Below, in pieces: positions 25,152-37,600 of a stretch of DNA of 64,000 bases. Source of the stretch: Bathymodiolus brooksi (Eukaryota; Mollusca; Bivalvia; Mytilida; Modiolidae); contig OY804576.1 of the NCBI GenBank assembly GCA_963680875.1, positions 76,327,668 through 76,391,667 of the forward strand, written 5' to 3'. The position numbers were made by a program, and so were the translations under genes. The notes under the pieces are model-generated. The model was not told where the DNA came from. It saw only the letters and a list, made by a program, of their open reading frames with translations, and did not search any database. How positions within the stretch are numbered: position 1 is the stretch's first letter; each line of letters begins with the position of its first letter.

Positions 25152-25391
25152 CTGGAATTGAATTGGGTGAACATGCACATCATATGAATCCATCTTAAAT
25201 TTATTTTTCTTTCTGTTTGTGAATATTTATCATTGATTCGTTATTAGTGCTACATATAGTAATGCATGCCTTTTATGTACTTCTTTATTGTAACATATTG
25301 TAATTTGGAGAAGACTTCATAAGTTTGTTTAACTTGTGTCTAATCCATTTTGTCTGTTTAATTGGCAAATAAAATATGTTTAAACCAAAAA
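23913..25391 (+). mobile_element. 5'-truncated non-LTR retrotransposon (LINE)
   Basis: The frame opens within the reverse transcriptase (YINDIADKL), then has the catalytic box LFADDTS near 23976-23996, a W-x-KKW-x-SFNPDKTE motif, and the thumb/connection region (YIRPLFEYACELWDNC). It is open to 24920. A TGA at 24921-24923 interrupts a Cys/His cluster (C-stop-CG...H-F-F-L-D-C), and the same frame then continues to 25151. The features fit the CR1/jockey-type radiation; the clade is not certain. The 3' end is AATAAAATATGTTTAAACC plus a short A run. It is flanked by ATTAAACACC on both sides (23903-23912, 25392-25401), so it was inserted into the SINE tail. With no 5' half and a stop, it cannot move on its own. 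Confidence 0.9.
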
Positions 25392-25401
25392 ATTAAACAC
25401 C

Positions 25402-26425
25402 CTAACCCATACTGATTCCATACTGTAAAGGTCTTTATCACTTTAGCCTTATACTATGGTTTATGAGATCTTATTTGTATTCAGATTTGTTGTGTTAGAG
25501 ATTTGGAAATACAGGAGTCGTCAACATCAATGTAATTAGTTTAAACATTGATGGCAAATAATAAGACTTTAAAAAAATATAAAATTAGAATTGTTGACAG
25601 ATTTATTGTTAAAGTCTAACACCTATGATAAATATTTATAAATGTCTCTCACTAAACTAGTATTTCTCAAGAATTTAAAATCTGTTGACTGCAGACTCTA
25701 CACAAGGACAAAATAACCTTTAATTTATAAGTAGTAGGAATTTCTACCTAATGTAGTTCTCAAAGATTTAAAATGAATTGTCTTCTTTTACCTATATAAA
25801 ATATATTAGGGAGCTTCTACTAAATTTGATCAAGGTAAGACAGTCAGTTTTGTTTCAGTTGATTTTATTTTTTTTAAACTATATATATATATATACATGT
25901 ATACTGTATTTATTGCCCATGAAAATAAATGGACAATAAAATTAAAAACACAAGCAATAATATATCAATGAAACTTTTTTCCCTGAAAGTCCAGTCCAGA
26001 TTTATTTACTATTGTCATTGCAGTCTTCGTGCTAACCCACTTGCCCGAAGCCAGAGACAAGTAAAACTGGATTCTGACAAGTGAAAATTATGAAAGAATT
26101 TGTTTGAATAAATAGAATTTTTTTTCTAAATTTTGCTTTCGGGCAAGTGAAACAAATTAAGACAAAGACTGTCAATGAAACCTGTAGAAAAAAAGGTCTA
26201 AAATGAATTGGGTCCTATTTCTATCTGTCACAAATACTAAGCAAATATTAATTGATGTCTTTTCTTTAAGATGTTCTAAATAATCAATCTTTATTTATAT
26301 TTAAAATTTATTAATCATTTTTGACGTTTTGGTTGAAAAAGTTCAAAGTCCAATTAATCGCTCGTTGACAGCATAATTTTTTTTCTTTTTAAGTCTACAT
26401 GTTTAAATGATATTATCAATTCAGT
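25402..26425. other. AT-rich DNA, no gene recognised
   Basis: The first bases complete the interrupted SINE tail. The rest holds a short AT dinucleotide run near 25882 and no recognisable gene. Confidence 0.5.
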
Positions 26426-26499
26426 GTGACATATTGTTGAAAGTGACATTAAACACCATAATCCTTACCCCAAACCCTCAATTTTATTTAGTGACATAT
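26426..26499 (+). mobile_element. Tail-only SINE insertion with 9-bp duplication
   Basis: A 56-bp insert (26435-26490) begins TGTTGAAAGTGACATTAAAC and continues with CACCATAATCC, the SINE 3' end. It is flanked by perfect GTGACATAT copies at 26426-26434 and 26491-26499. Confidence 0.75.
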
Positions 26500-26597
26500 G
26501 GACTTCTGCAGAAACTGCTCATGTTAATTTGAATTATAGACTTTTGCAGATACTAATATATAATAATTACATGATTTGTTTTCTTTTGTATACATCT

Positions 26598-26878
26598 AGT
26601 GGCGTAGCTTCCATTGAGGCAACCAGGTAAAAAATAATCAACCACAAAAATTAGGCGTTTCATTTTTCTTTTCTTTTTTAAATTCCCACATGCTCAGTGG
26701 CAATGGAAGAATCAAAATTAGTTTTGTAAATTAATTCATAAAGGCCATAGCTACTCGTTTTAAAACAAAAAAATGTGTTTTTCTCACTAAAAATGACGTT
26801 GGCTTCCTGGGGGGGGGGGGGGTTCTTCCCTCCCGAGACCCCTTGCCTCGGTAATATTTTACCCCAAGCTACGCCCAT
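26598..26878. mobile_element. Small DNA-transposon remnant (GGCGTAGCTT ends)
   Basis: AGTGGCGTAGCTTCC at the left and the reverse complement of GGGCGTAGCTTGGGG at the right form short inverted ends. A run of G's (from about 26811) lies inside. The ends resemble hAT-type MITEs, but I could not fix a target duplication. The minus-strand frame here is spurious. Confidence 0.55.
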
Positions 26879-26924
26879 GACATTTGTATATAAATGTTAT
26901 AAATATAATATAATATAATATAAT

Positions 26925-27801
26925 CCTGGGGTCCATTGTCGAACTTATGATTAGCCCTAATTAGGGCACATTTTTAATTCCTAATCACATAATTAGCTAA
27001 TACAGTGATTAAATATGATTAGTTAATACATTGATTAAAAAGGTGTCATCCTGGTTTGCCCACTTTTAATTACAGGTATAAATAAACATAGGGGGTTATG
27101 TTGTTTTAACAATTAAAGTTTGTTTCTGAAATGTAGTTATATTTTTACCTGTGTTTTAACTGTAAAATCTTGTAAAGAATTATATAATTTACTATTGAAT
27201 TAAGTGAAATATGCACATTTTAACAATAAATCTTTCACAAACTCTGTAGAAATATGCTTAATTTTAATAACAAAAATTTGCTAAACTTATACAATTTTGA
27301 CGAAATATTTTACAAATTTGCCAAAATATGTATGATTTTGGTGAAATATCTAACATGTTTAGCTGTTAATTGTGTCTATTTGAACTCTTCTCACAAATTA
27401 TAAACATTATAAATAGGAAGTTGTTTTAGTTTTTAATCATTCAAACCAAGTATGGCAAATTCTCAACTTCAAGCACTTCAGTATGTTTACACATTTATAT
27501 ATTAAAAAGAAACTACACAGTGAAAATATACACAGAAACATACATATTTGACACCTATATATTTGGAACAGACTATGCAATTTTATGGTCAGTAAACCAA
27601 ATGTCTTTTTGCATTTTCCTTTAACTGATTGATAATTGGTGTAAATAAATGTGGGCAAAACAGGATTAAAACCGATTAAAAACAGTTCAGCAACATAATT
27701 TAATCATTGCATTAGCTAAGTATGTGATTAGGAATTAAAAATGTAATTAGGGCTAATCATATGATTAGTTTAATCACAAGTTCAACAACAACGGACCCCT
27801 G
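26925..27801. mobile_element. Non-autonomous DNA transposon with long TIRs (877 bp)
   Basis: The left end CTGGGGTCCATTGTCGAAC and the right end, reverse-complemented CCAGGGGTCCGTTGTTG, start arms that stay similar for about 150 bp, including GATTAGCCCTAATTA, TTTTTAATTCCTAATCAC and further in a TTTGCCCAC block. GATTA/TAATC words recur in the arms. The centre is AT-rich with no transposase. No clear target duplication was found. Confidence 0.75.
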
Positions 27802-28436
27802 GCATTTTGTGACATTTTGACTGAAGCCTTCTTCAGAATCCAATAAATCACACATGGATTAATTACACAACATTTCTATCACTAAAAATAAACAATTTCT
27901 AATAAAAAGTTAATTTATAATCATGTACTGGTAATAGTTGAGTGATATACAATACATGTACTTGTATTGTATTAAAGGAGAAGATGGGGTAGAAAAGGTC
28001 ACCTAAGTAGGTTATCATAATAATAACAGGCTTTCCCCATGAATATATAAAGATGATTGATCACAAATATTGAAAGATATGAAAATAAAGCTCAAGCTGT
28101 CTATCTTTATATAGCAGTAAGATTAAATCTGATTGTCATATAGAAGACTTCTCCTTTTATTGTCATTATGTACAAAAATGTGTTACCATTTTAAACACGT
28201 CCAAGCTTCATTCATGTTGCTTGTGAGGCTATTATAGTTGAGGATTTTTTTTTCCATATAATTGTTAGAATACATTTGTATAGTAAAGGTAAGTTTTGTT
28301 TGTTCACAAATTTAGATGGAATTTGCATGAATGATTATTTTCTCTGTAACATGGCAGGATGTATGTGCATGTTTGATGTTATAATTTGACCAACAAATTT
28401 TATATGTTGTATATATTGCCACCACTGGTATTTAGT
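27802..28436. other. AT-rich DNA, no gene recognised
   Basis: Nothing recognisable lies here before the minisatellite array begins. Confidence 0.5.
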
Positions 28437-28668
28437 CAAAAAGAATATGGATGTAAATGAACAATGAACATGAAAGACTATCCAATATTACACTTAGACA
28501 CAAATTAAAGTAAAGGAACAGCTTATAGTAAAAAAGAATATGGATGTAAATGAACATGAGAGACTATCCAATATTACACTTAGACACAAATTAAAGTAAA
28601 GGAACAGCTTGTAGTAAAAAAGAATATGGTTGTAAATGAACATGAGAGACTATCCAATATTGCACTTA
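28437..28668 (+). repeat. Long (about 86-93 bp) founder-like repeat units
   Basis: Three tandem units contain AAAAAGAATATGGATGTAAA, GAGACTATCCAATATTACAC and TTAGACACAAATTAAAGTAA in that order. Each long unit contains exactly one copy of the 27-bp motif that forms the main array. The same long unit recurs at 41779-41870, 43079-43165 and, decayed, at 43226-43290. Confidence 0.85.
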
Positions 28669-31600
28669 GACACAAATTAAAGTAAAGGAACAGTAGACAC
28701 AAATTAAAGTAAAGGAACAGTAGATACAAATTAAAGTAAAGGAACAGTAGATACAAATTAAAGTAAAGGAACAGTAGATACAAATTAAAGTAAAGGAACA
28801 GTAGACACAAATTAAAGTAAAGGAACAGTAGACAAATTAAAGTAAAGGAACAGTAGATACAAATTAAAGTAAAGGAACAGTAGACACAAATTAAAGTAAA
28901 GGAACAGTAGACACAAATTAAAGTAAAGGAACAGTAGACACAAATTAAAGTAAAGGAACAGTAGATACAAATTAAAGTAATGGAACAGTAGACACAAATT
29001 AAAGTAAAGGAACAGTAGATACAAATTAAAGTAAAGGAACAGTAGACACAAATTAAAATAAAGGAACAGTAGATACAAATTAAAGTAAAGGAACAGTAGA
29101 TACAAATTAAAGTAAAGGAACAGTAGATACAAATTAAAGTAAAGGAACAGTAGATACAAATTAAAGTAAAGGAACAGTAGACACAAATTAAAGTAAAGGA
29201 ACAGTAGATACAAATTAAAGTAAAGGAACAGTAGATACAAATTAAAGTAAAGGAACAGTAGACACAAATTGAAGTAAAGGAACAGTAGACAAATTAAAGA
29301 AAAGGAACAGTAGATACAAATTCAAGTAAAGGAACAGTAGACACAAATTAAAGTAAAGGAACAGTAGACACAAATTAAAGTAAAGGAACAGTAGACACAA
29401 ATTAAAGTAAAGGAACAGTAGATACAAATTAAAGTAAAGGAACAGTAAATACAAATTAAAGTAAAGGAACAGTAGACACAAATTAAAGTAAAGGAACAGT
29501 AGACACAAATTAAAGTAAAGGAACAGTAGACACAAATTAAAGTAAAGGAACAGTAGACACAAATTAAAGTAAAGGAACAGTAGATACAAATTAAAGTAAA
29601 GGAACAGTAGATACAAATTAAAGTAAAGGAACAGTAGACACAAATTAAAGTAAAGGAACAGTAGACACAAATTAAAGTAAAGGAACAGTAGACAAATTAA
29701 AGTAAAGGAACAGTAGATACAAATTAAAGTAAAGGAACAGTAGACACAAATTAAAGTAAAGGAACAGTAGACACAAATTAAAGTAATGGAACAGTAGACA
29801 CAAATTAAAGTAAAGGAACAGTAGATACAAATTAAAGTAATGGAACAGTAGACACAAATTAAAGTAAAGGAACAGTAGATACAAATTAAAGTAAAGGAAC
29901 AGTAGACACAAATTAAAATAAAGGAACAGTAGATACAAATTAAAGTAAAGGAACAGTAGATACAAATTAAAGTAAAGGAACAGTAGACACAAATTAAAGT
30001 AAAGGAACAGTAGATACAAATTAAAGTAAAGGAACAGTAGACACAAATTAAAGTAAAGGAACAGTAGATACAAATTAAAGTAAAGGAACAGTAGATACAA
30101 ATTAAAGTAAAGGAACAGTAGACACAAATTGAAGTAAAGGAACAGTAGACAAATTAAAGAAAAGGAACAGTAGATACAAATTAAAGTAAAGGAACAGTAG
30201 ACACAAATTAAAGTAAAGGAACAGTAGACACAAATTAAAGTAAAGGAACAGTAGACACAAATTAAAGTAAAGGAACAGTAGATACAAATTAAAGTAAAGG
30301 AACAGTAGATACAAATTAAAGTAAAGGAACAGTAGATACAAATTAAAGTAAAGGAACAGTAGACACAAATTAAAGTAAAGGAACAGTAGACACAAATTAA
30401 AGTAAAGGAACAGTAGACACAAATTAAAGTAAAGGAACAGTAGACACAAATTAAAGTAAAGGAACAGTAGATACAAATTAAAGTAAAGGAATAGTAGATA
30501 CAAATTAAAGTAAAGGAACAGTAGACACAAATTAAAGTAAAGGAACAGTAGACAAATTAAAGTAAAGGAACAGTAGATACAAATAAAGTAAAGGAACAGT
30601 AGACACAAATTATAAAGTAAAGGAACAGTAGACACAAATTAAAGTAAAGGAACAGTAGACACAAATTAAAGTAAAGGAACAGTAGACACAAATTAAAGTA
30701 AAGGAACAGTAGATACAAATTAAAGTAAAGGAACAGTAGACACAAATTAAAGTAAAGGAACAGTAGACACAAATTAAAGTAAAAGAACAGTAGATACAAA
30801 TTAAAGTAAAGGAACAGTAGACACAAATTAAAGTAAAGGAACAGTAGACACAAATTAAAGTAAAGAAACAGTAGACACAAATTAAAGTAAAGGAACAGTA
30901 GACACAAATTAAAGTAAAGGAACAGTAGACACAAATTAAAGTAAAGGAACAGTAGACACAAATTAAAGTAAAGAAACAGTAGACACAAATTAAAGTAAAG
31001 GAACAGGAGACACAAATTAAAGTAAAGGAACAGTAGACACAAATTAAAGTAAAGGAACCGTAGACACAAATTAAAGTAAAGGAACAGTAGATACAAATTA
31101 AAGTAAAGGAACAGTAGACACAAATTAAAATAAAGGAACAGTAGATACAAATTAAAGTAAAGGAACAGTAGATACAAATTAAGGTAAAGGAACAGTAGAC
31201 ACAAATTAAAGTAAAGGAACAATAGATACAAATTAAAGTAAAGGAACAGTAGACACAAATTAAAGTAAAGGAACAGTAGACACAAATTAAAGTAAAGGAA
31301 CAGTAGACACAAATTAAAATAAAGGAACAGTAGATACAAATTAAAGTAAAGGAACAGTAGATACAAATTAAAGTAAAGGAACAGTAGATACAAATTAAAG
31401 TAAAGGAACAGTAGATACAAATTAAAGTAAAGGAACAGTAGACACAAATTAAAGTAAAGGAACAGTAGATACAAATTAAAGTAAAGGAACAGTAGATACA
31501 AATTAAAGTAAAGGAACAGTAGACACAAATTGAAGTAAAGGAACAGTAGACAAATTAAAGAAAAGGAACAGTAGATACAAATTAAAGTAAAGGAACAGTA

Positions 31601-34600
31601 GACACAAATTAAAGTAAAGGAACAGTAGACACAAATTAAATAAAGGAACAGTAGACACAAATTAAAGTAAAGGAACAGTAGATACAAATTAAAGTAAAGG
31701 AACAGTAGATACAAATTAAAGTAAAGGAACAGTAGACACAAATTAAAGTAAAGGAACAGTAGACACAAATTAAAGTAAAGGAACAGTAGACACAAATTAA
31801 AGTAAAGGAACAGTAGACACAAATTAAAGTAAAGGAACAGTAGATACAAATTAAAGTAAAGGAACAGTAGATACAAATTAAAGTAAAGGAACAGTAGATA
31901 CAAATAAAGTAAAGGAACAGTAGACACAAATTATAAAGTAAAGGAACAGTAGACACAAATTAAAGTAAAGGAACAGTAGACACAAATTAAAGTAAAGGAA
32001 CAGTAGATACAAATTAAAGTAAAGGAACAGTAGACACAAATTAAAGTAAAGGAACAGTAGACACAAATTAAAGTAAAAGAACAGTAGATACAAATTAAAG
32101 TAAAGGAACAGTAGACACAAATTAAAGTAAAGGAACAGTAGACACAAATTAAAGTAAAGAAACAGTAGACACAAATTAAAGTAAAGGAACAGTAGACACA
32201 AATTAAAGTAAAGGAACAGTAGACACAAATTAAAGTAAAGGAACAGTAGACACAAATTAAAGTAAAGAAACAGTAGACACAAATTAAAGTAAAGGAACAG
32301 GAGACACAAATTAAAGTAAAGGAACAGTAGACACAAATTAAAGTAAAGGAACCGTAGACACAAATTAAAGTAAAGGAACAGTAGATACAAATTAAAGTAA
32401 AGGAACAGTAGACACAAATTAAAATAAAGGAACAGTAGATACAAATTAAAGTAAAGGAACAGTAGATACAAATTAAGGTAAAGGAACAGTAGACACAAAT
32501 TAAAGTAAAGGAACAATAGATACAAATTAAAGTAAAGGAACAATAGATACAAATTAAAGTAAAGGAACAGTAGACACAAATTAAAGTAAAGGAACAGTAG
32601 ACACAAATTAAAGTAAAGGAACAGTAGACACAAATTAAAGTAAAGGAACAGTAGATACAAATTAAAGTAAAGGAACAGTAGACACAAATTAAAGTAAAGG
32701 AACAGTAGACACAAATTAAAGTAAAAGAACAGTAGATACAAATTAAAGTAAAGGAACAGTAGACACAAATTAAAGTAAAGGAACAGTAGACACAAATTAA
32801 AGTAAAGAAACAGTAGACACAAATTAAAGTAAAGGAACAGTAGACACAAATTAAAGTAAAGGAACAGTAGACACAAATTAAAGTAAAGGAACAGTAGACA
32901 CAAATTAAAGTAAAGAAACAGTAGACACAAATTAAAGTAAAGGAACAGGAGACACAAATTAAAGTAAAGGAACAGGAGACACAAATTAAAGTAAAGGAAC
33001 AGTAGACACAAATTAAAGTAAAGGAACAGTAGACACAAATTAAAGTAAAGAAACAGTAGACACAAATTAAAGTAAAGGAACAGGAGACACAAATTAAAGT
33101 AAAGGAACAGTAGACACAAATTAAAGTAAAGGAACCGTAGACACAAATTAAAGTAAAGGAACAGTAGATACAAATTAAAGTAAAGGAACAGTAGACACAA
33201 ATTAAAGTAAAGGAACAGGAGACACAAATTAAAGTAAAGAAACAGTAGACACAAATTAAAGTAAAGGAACAGTAGACACAAATTAAAGTAAAGGAACAGT
33301 AGACACAAATTAAAGTAAAGGAACAGTAGACACAAATTAAAGTAAAGAAACAGTAGACACAAATTAAAGTAAAGGAACAGGAGACACAAATTAAAGTAAA
33401 GGAACAGTAGACACAAATTAAAGTAAAGGAACCGTAGACACAAATTAAAGTAAAGGAACAGTAGATACAAATTAAAGTAAAGGAACAGTAGACACAAATT
33501 AAAATAAAGGAACAGTAGATACAAATTAAAGTAAAGGAACAGTAGATACAAATTAAGGTAAAGGAACAGTAGACACAAATTAAAGTAAAGGAACAGTAGA
33601 CAAATTAAAGTAAAGGAACAGTAGATACAAATTAAAGTAAAGGAACAGTAGACACAAATTAAAGTAAAGGAACAGTAGACACAAATTAAAGTAAAGGAAC
33701 AGTAGACACAAATTAAAGTAAAGGAACAGTAGATACAAATTAAAGTAATGGAACAGTAGACACAAATTAAAGTAAAGGAACAGTAGATACAAATTAAAGT
33801 AAAGGAACAGTAGACACAAATTAAAATAAAGGAACAGTAGATACAAATTAAAGTAAAGGAACAGTAGATACAAATTAAAGTAAAGGAACAGTAGACACAA
33901 ATTAAAGTAAAGGAACAGTAGATACAAATTAAAGTAAAGGAACAGTAGACACAAATTAAAGTAAAGGAACAGTAGATACAAATTAAAGTAAAGGAACAGT
34001 AGATACAAATTAAAGTAAAGGAACAGTAGACACAAATTGAAGTAAAGGAACAGTAGACACAAATTGAAGTAAAGGAACAGTAGACAAATTAAAGAAAAGG
34101 AACAGTAGATACAAATTAAAGTAAAGGAACAGTAGACACAAATTAAAGTAAAGGAACAGTAGACACAAATTAAAGTAAAGGAACAGTAGACACAAATTAA
34201 AGTAAAGGAACAGTAGATACAAATTAAAGTAAAGGAACAGTAGATACAAATTAAAGTAAAGGAACAGTAGACACAAATTAAAGTAAAGGAACAGTAGACA
34301 CAAATTAAAGTAAAGGAACAGTAGACACAAATTAAAGTAAAGGAACAGTAGACACAAATTAAAGTAAAGGAACAGTAGATACAAATTAAAGTAAAGGAAC
34401 AGTAGATACAAATTAAAGTAAAGGAACAGTAGACACAAATTAAAGTAAAGGAACAGTAGACAAATTAAAGTAAAGGAACAGTAGATACAAATAAAGTAAA
34501 GGAACAGTAGACACAAATTATAAAGTAAAGGAACAGTAGACACAAATTAAAGTAAAGGAACAGTAGACACAAATTAAAGTAAAGGAACAGTAGATACAAA

Positions 34601-37600
34601 TTAAAGTAAAGGAACAGTAGACACAAATTAAAGTAAAGGAACAGTAGACACAAATTAAAGTAAAAGAACAGTAGATACAAATTAAAGTAAAGGAACAGTA
34701 GACACAAATTAAAGTAAAGGAACAGTAGACACAAATTAAAGTAAAGAAACAGTAGACACAAATTAAAGTAAAGGAACAGTAGACACAAATTAAAGTAAAG
34801 GAACAGTAGACACAAATTAAAGTAAAGAAACAGTAGACACAAATTAAAGTAAAGGAACAGGAGACACAAATTAAAGTAAAGGAACAGTAGACACAAATTA
34901 AAGTAAAGGAACCGTAGACACAAATTAAAGTAAAGGAACAGTAGATACAAATTAAAGTAAAGGAACAGTAGACACAAATTAAAATAAAGGAACAGTAGAT
35001 ACAAATTAAAGTAAAGGAACAGTAGATACAAATTAAGGTAAAGGAACAGTAGACACAAATTAAAGTAAAGGAACAATAGATACAAATTAAAGTAAAGGAA
35101 CAGTAGACACAAATTAAAGTAAAGGAACAGTAGACACAAATTAAAGTAAAGGAACAGTAGACACAAATTAAAATAAAGGAACAGTAGATACAAATTAAAG
35201 TAAAGGAACAGTAGATACAAATTAAAGTAAAGGAACAGTAGATACAAATTAAAGTAAAGGAACAGTAGATACAAATTAAAGTAAAGGAACAGTAGACACA
35301 AATTAAAGTAAAGGAACAGTAGATACAAATTAAAGTAAAGGAACAGTAGATACAAATTAAAGTAAAGGAACAGTAGACACAAATTGAAGTAAAGGAACAG
35401 TAGACAAATTAAAGAAAAGGAACAGTAGATACAAATTAAAGTAAAGGAACAGTAGACACAAATTAAAGTAAAGGAACAGTAGACACAAATTAAATAAAGG
35501 AACAGTAGACACAAATTAAAGTAAAGGAACAGTAGATACAAATTAAAGTAAAGGAACAGTAGATACAAATTAAAGTAAAGGAACAGTAGACACAAATTAA
35601 AGTAAAGGAACAGTAGACACAAATTAAAGTAAAGAAACAGTAGACACAAATTAAAGTAAAGGAACAGTAGATACAAATTAAAGTAAAGGAACAGTAGACA
35701 CAAATTAAAATAAAGGAACAGTAGATACAAATTAAAGTAAAGGAACAGTAGATACAAATTAAAGTAAAGGAACAGTAGACACAAATTAAAGTAAAGGAAC
35801 AGTAGATACAAATTAAAGTAAAGGAACAGTAGACACAAATTAAAGTAAAGGAACAGTAGATACAAATTAAAGTAAAGGAACAGTAGATACAAATTAAAGT
35901 AAAGGAACAGTAGACACAAATTGAAGTAAAGGAACAGTAGACAAATTAAAGAAAAGGAACAGTAGATACAAATTAAAGTAAAGGAACAGTAGACACAAAT
36001 TAAAGTAAAGGAACAGTAGACACAAATTAAAGTAAAGGAACAGTAGACACAAATTAAAGTAAAGGAACAGTAGATACAAATTAAAGTAAAGGAACAGTAG
36101 ATACAAATTAAAGTAAAGGAACAGTAGACACAAATTAAAGTAAAGGAACAGTAGATACAAATTAAAGTAAAGGAACAGTAGACACAAATTAAAGTAAAGG
36201 AACAGTAGACACAAATTAAAGTAAAGGAACAGTAGATACAAATTAAAGTAAAGGAACAGTAGATACAAATTAAAGTAAAGGAACAGTAGACACAAATTAA
36301 AGTAAAGGAACAGTAGATACAAATTAAAGTAAAGGAACAGTAGACACAAATTAAAGTAAAGGAACAGTAGATACAAATTAAAGTAAAGGAACAGTAGATA
36401 CAAATTAAAGTAAAGGAACAGTAGACACAAATTGAAGTAAAGGAACAGTAGACACAAATTGAAGTAAAGGAACAGTAGACAAATTAAAGAAAAGGAACAG
36501 TAGATACAAATTAAAGTAAAGGAACAGTAGACACAAATTAAAGTAAAGGAACAGTAGACACAAATTAAAGTAAAGGAACAGTAGACACAAATTAAAGTAA
36601 AGGAACAGTAGATACAAATTAAAGTAAAGGAACAGTAGATACAAATTAAAGTAAAGGAACAGTAGACACAAATTAAAGTAAAGGAACAGTAGACACAAAT
36701 TAAAGTAAAGGAACAGTAGACACAAATTAAAGTAAAGGAACAGTAGACACAAATTAAAGTAAAGGAACAGTAGATACAAATTAAAGTAAAGGAACAGTAG
36801 ATACAAATTAAAGTAAAGGAACAGTAGACACAAATTAAAGTAAAGGAACAGTAGACAAATTAAAGTAAAGGAACAGTAGATACAAATAAAGTAAAGGAAC
36901 AGTAGACACAAATTATAAAGTAAAGGAACAGTAGACACAAATTAAAGTAAAGGAACAGTAGACACAAATTAAAGTAAAGGAACAGTAGATACAAATTAAA
37001 GTAAAGGAACAGTAGACACAAATTAAAGTAAAGGAACAGTAGACACAAATTAAAGTAAAAGAACAGTAGATACAAATTAAAGTAAAGGAACAGTAGACAC
37101 AAATTAAAGTAAAGGAACAGTAGACACAAATTAAAGTAAAGGAACAGTAGACACAAATTAAAGTAAAGGAACAGTAGACACAAATTAAAGTAAAGGAACA
37201 GTAGACACAAATTAAAGTAAAGGAACAGTAGATACAAATTAAAGTAAAGGAACAGTAGATACAAATTAAAGTAAAGGAACAGTAGACACAAATTAAAGTA
37301 AAGGAACAGTAGACAAATTAAAGTAAAGGAACAGTAGATACAAATAAAGTAAAGGAACAGTAGACACAAATTATAAAGTAAAGGAACAGTAGACACAAAT
37401 TAAAGTAAAGGAACAGTAGACACAAATTAAAGTAAAGGAACAGTAGACACAAATTAAAGTAAAGGAACAGTAGATACAAATTAAAGTAAAGGAACCGTAG
37501 ATACAAATTAAAGTAAAGGAACAGTAGACACAAATTAAAGTAAAGGAACAGTAGACAAATTAAAGAAAAGGAACAGTAGATACAAATTAAAGTAAAGGAA

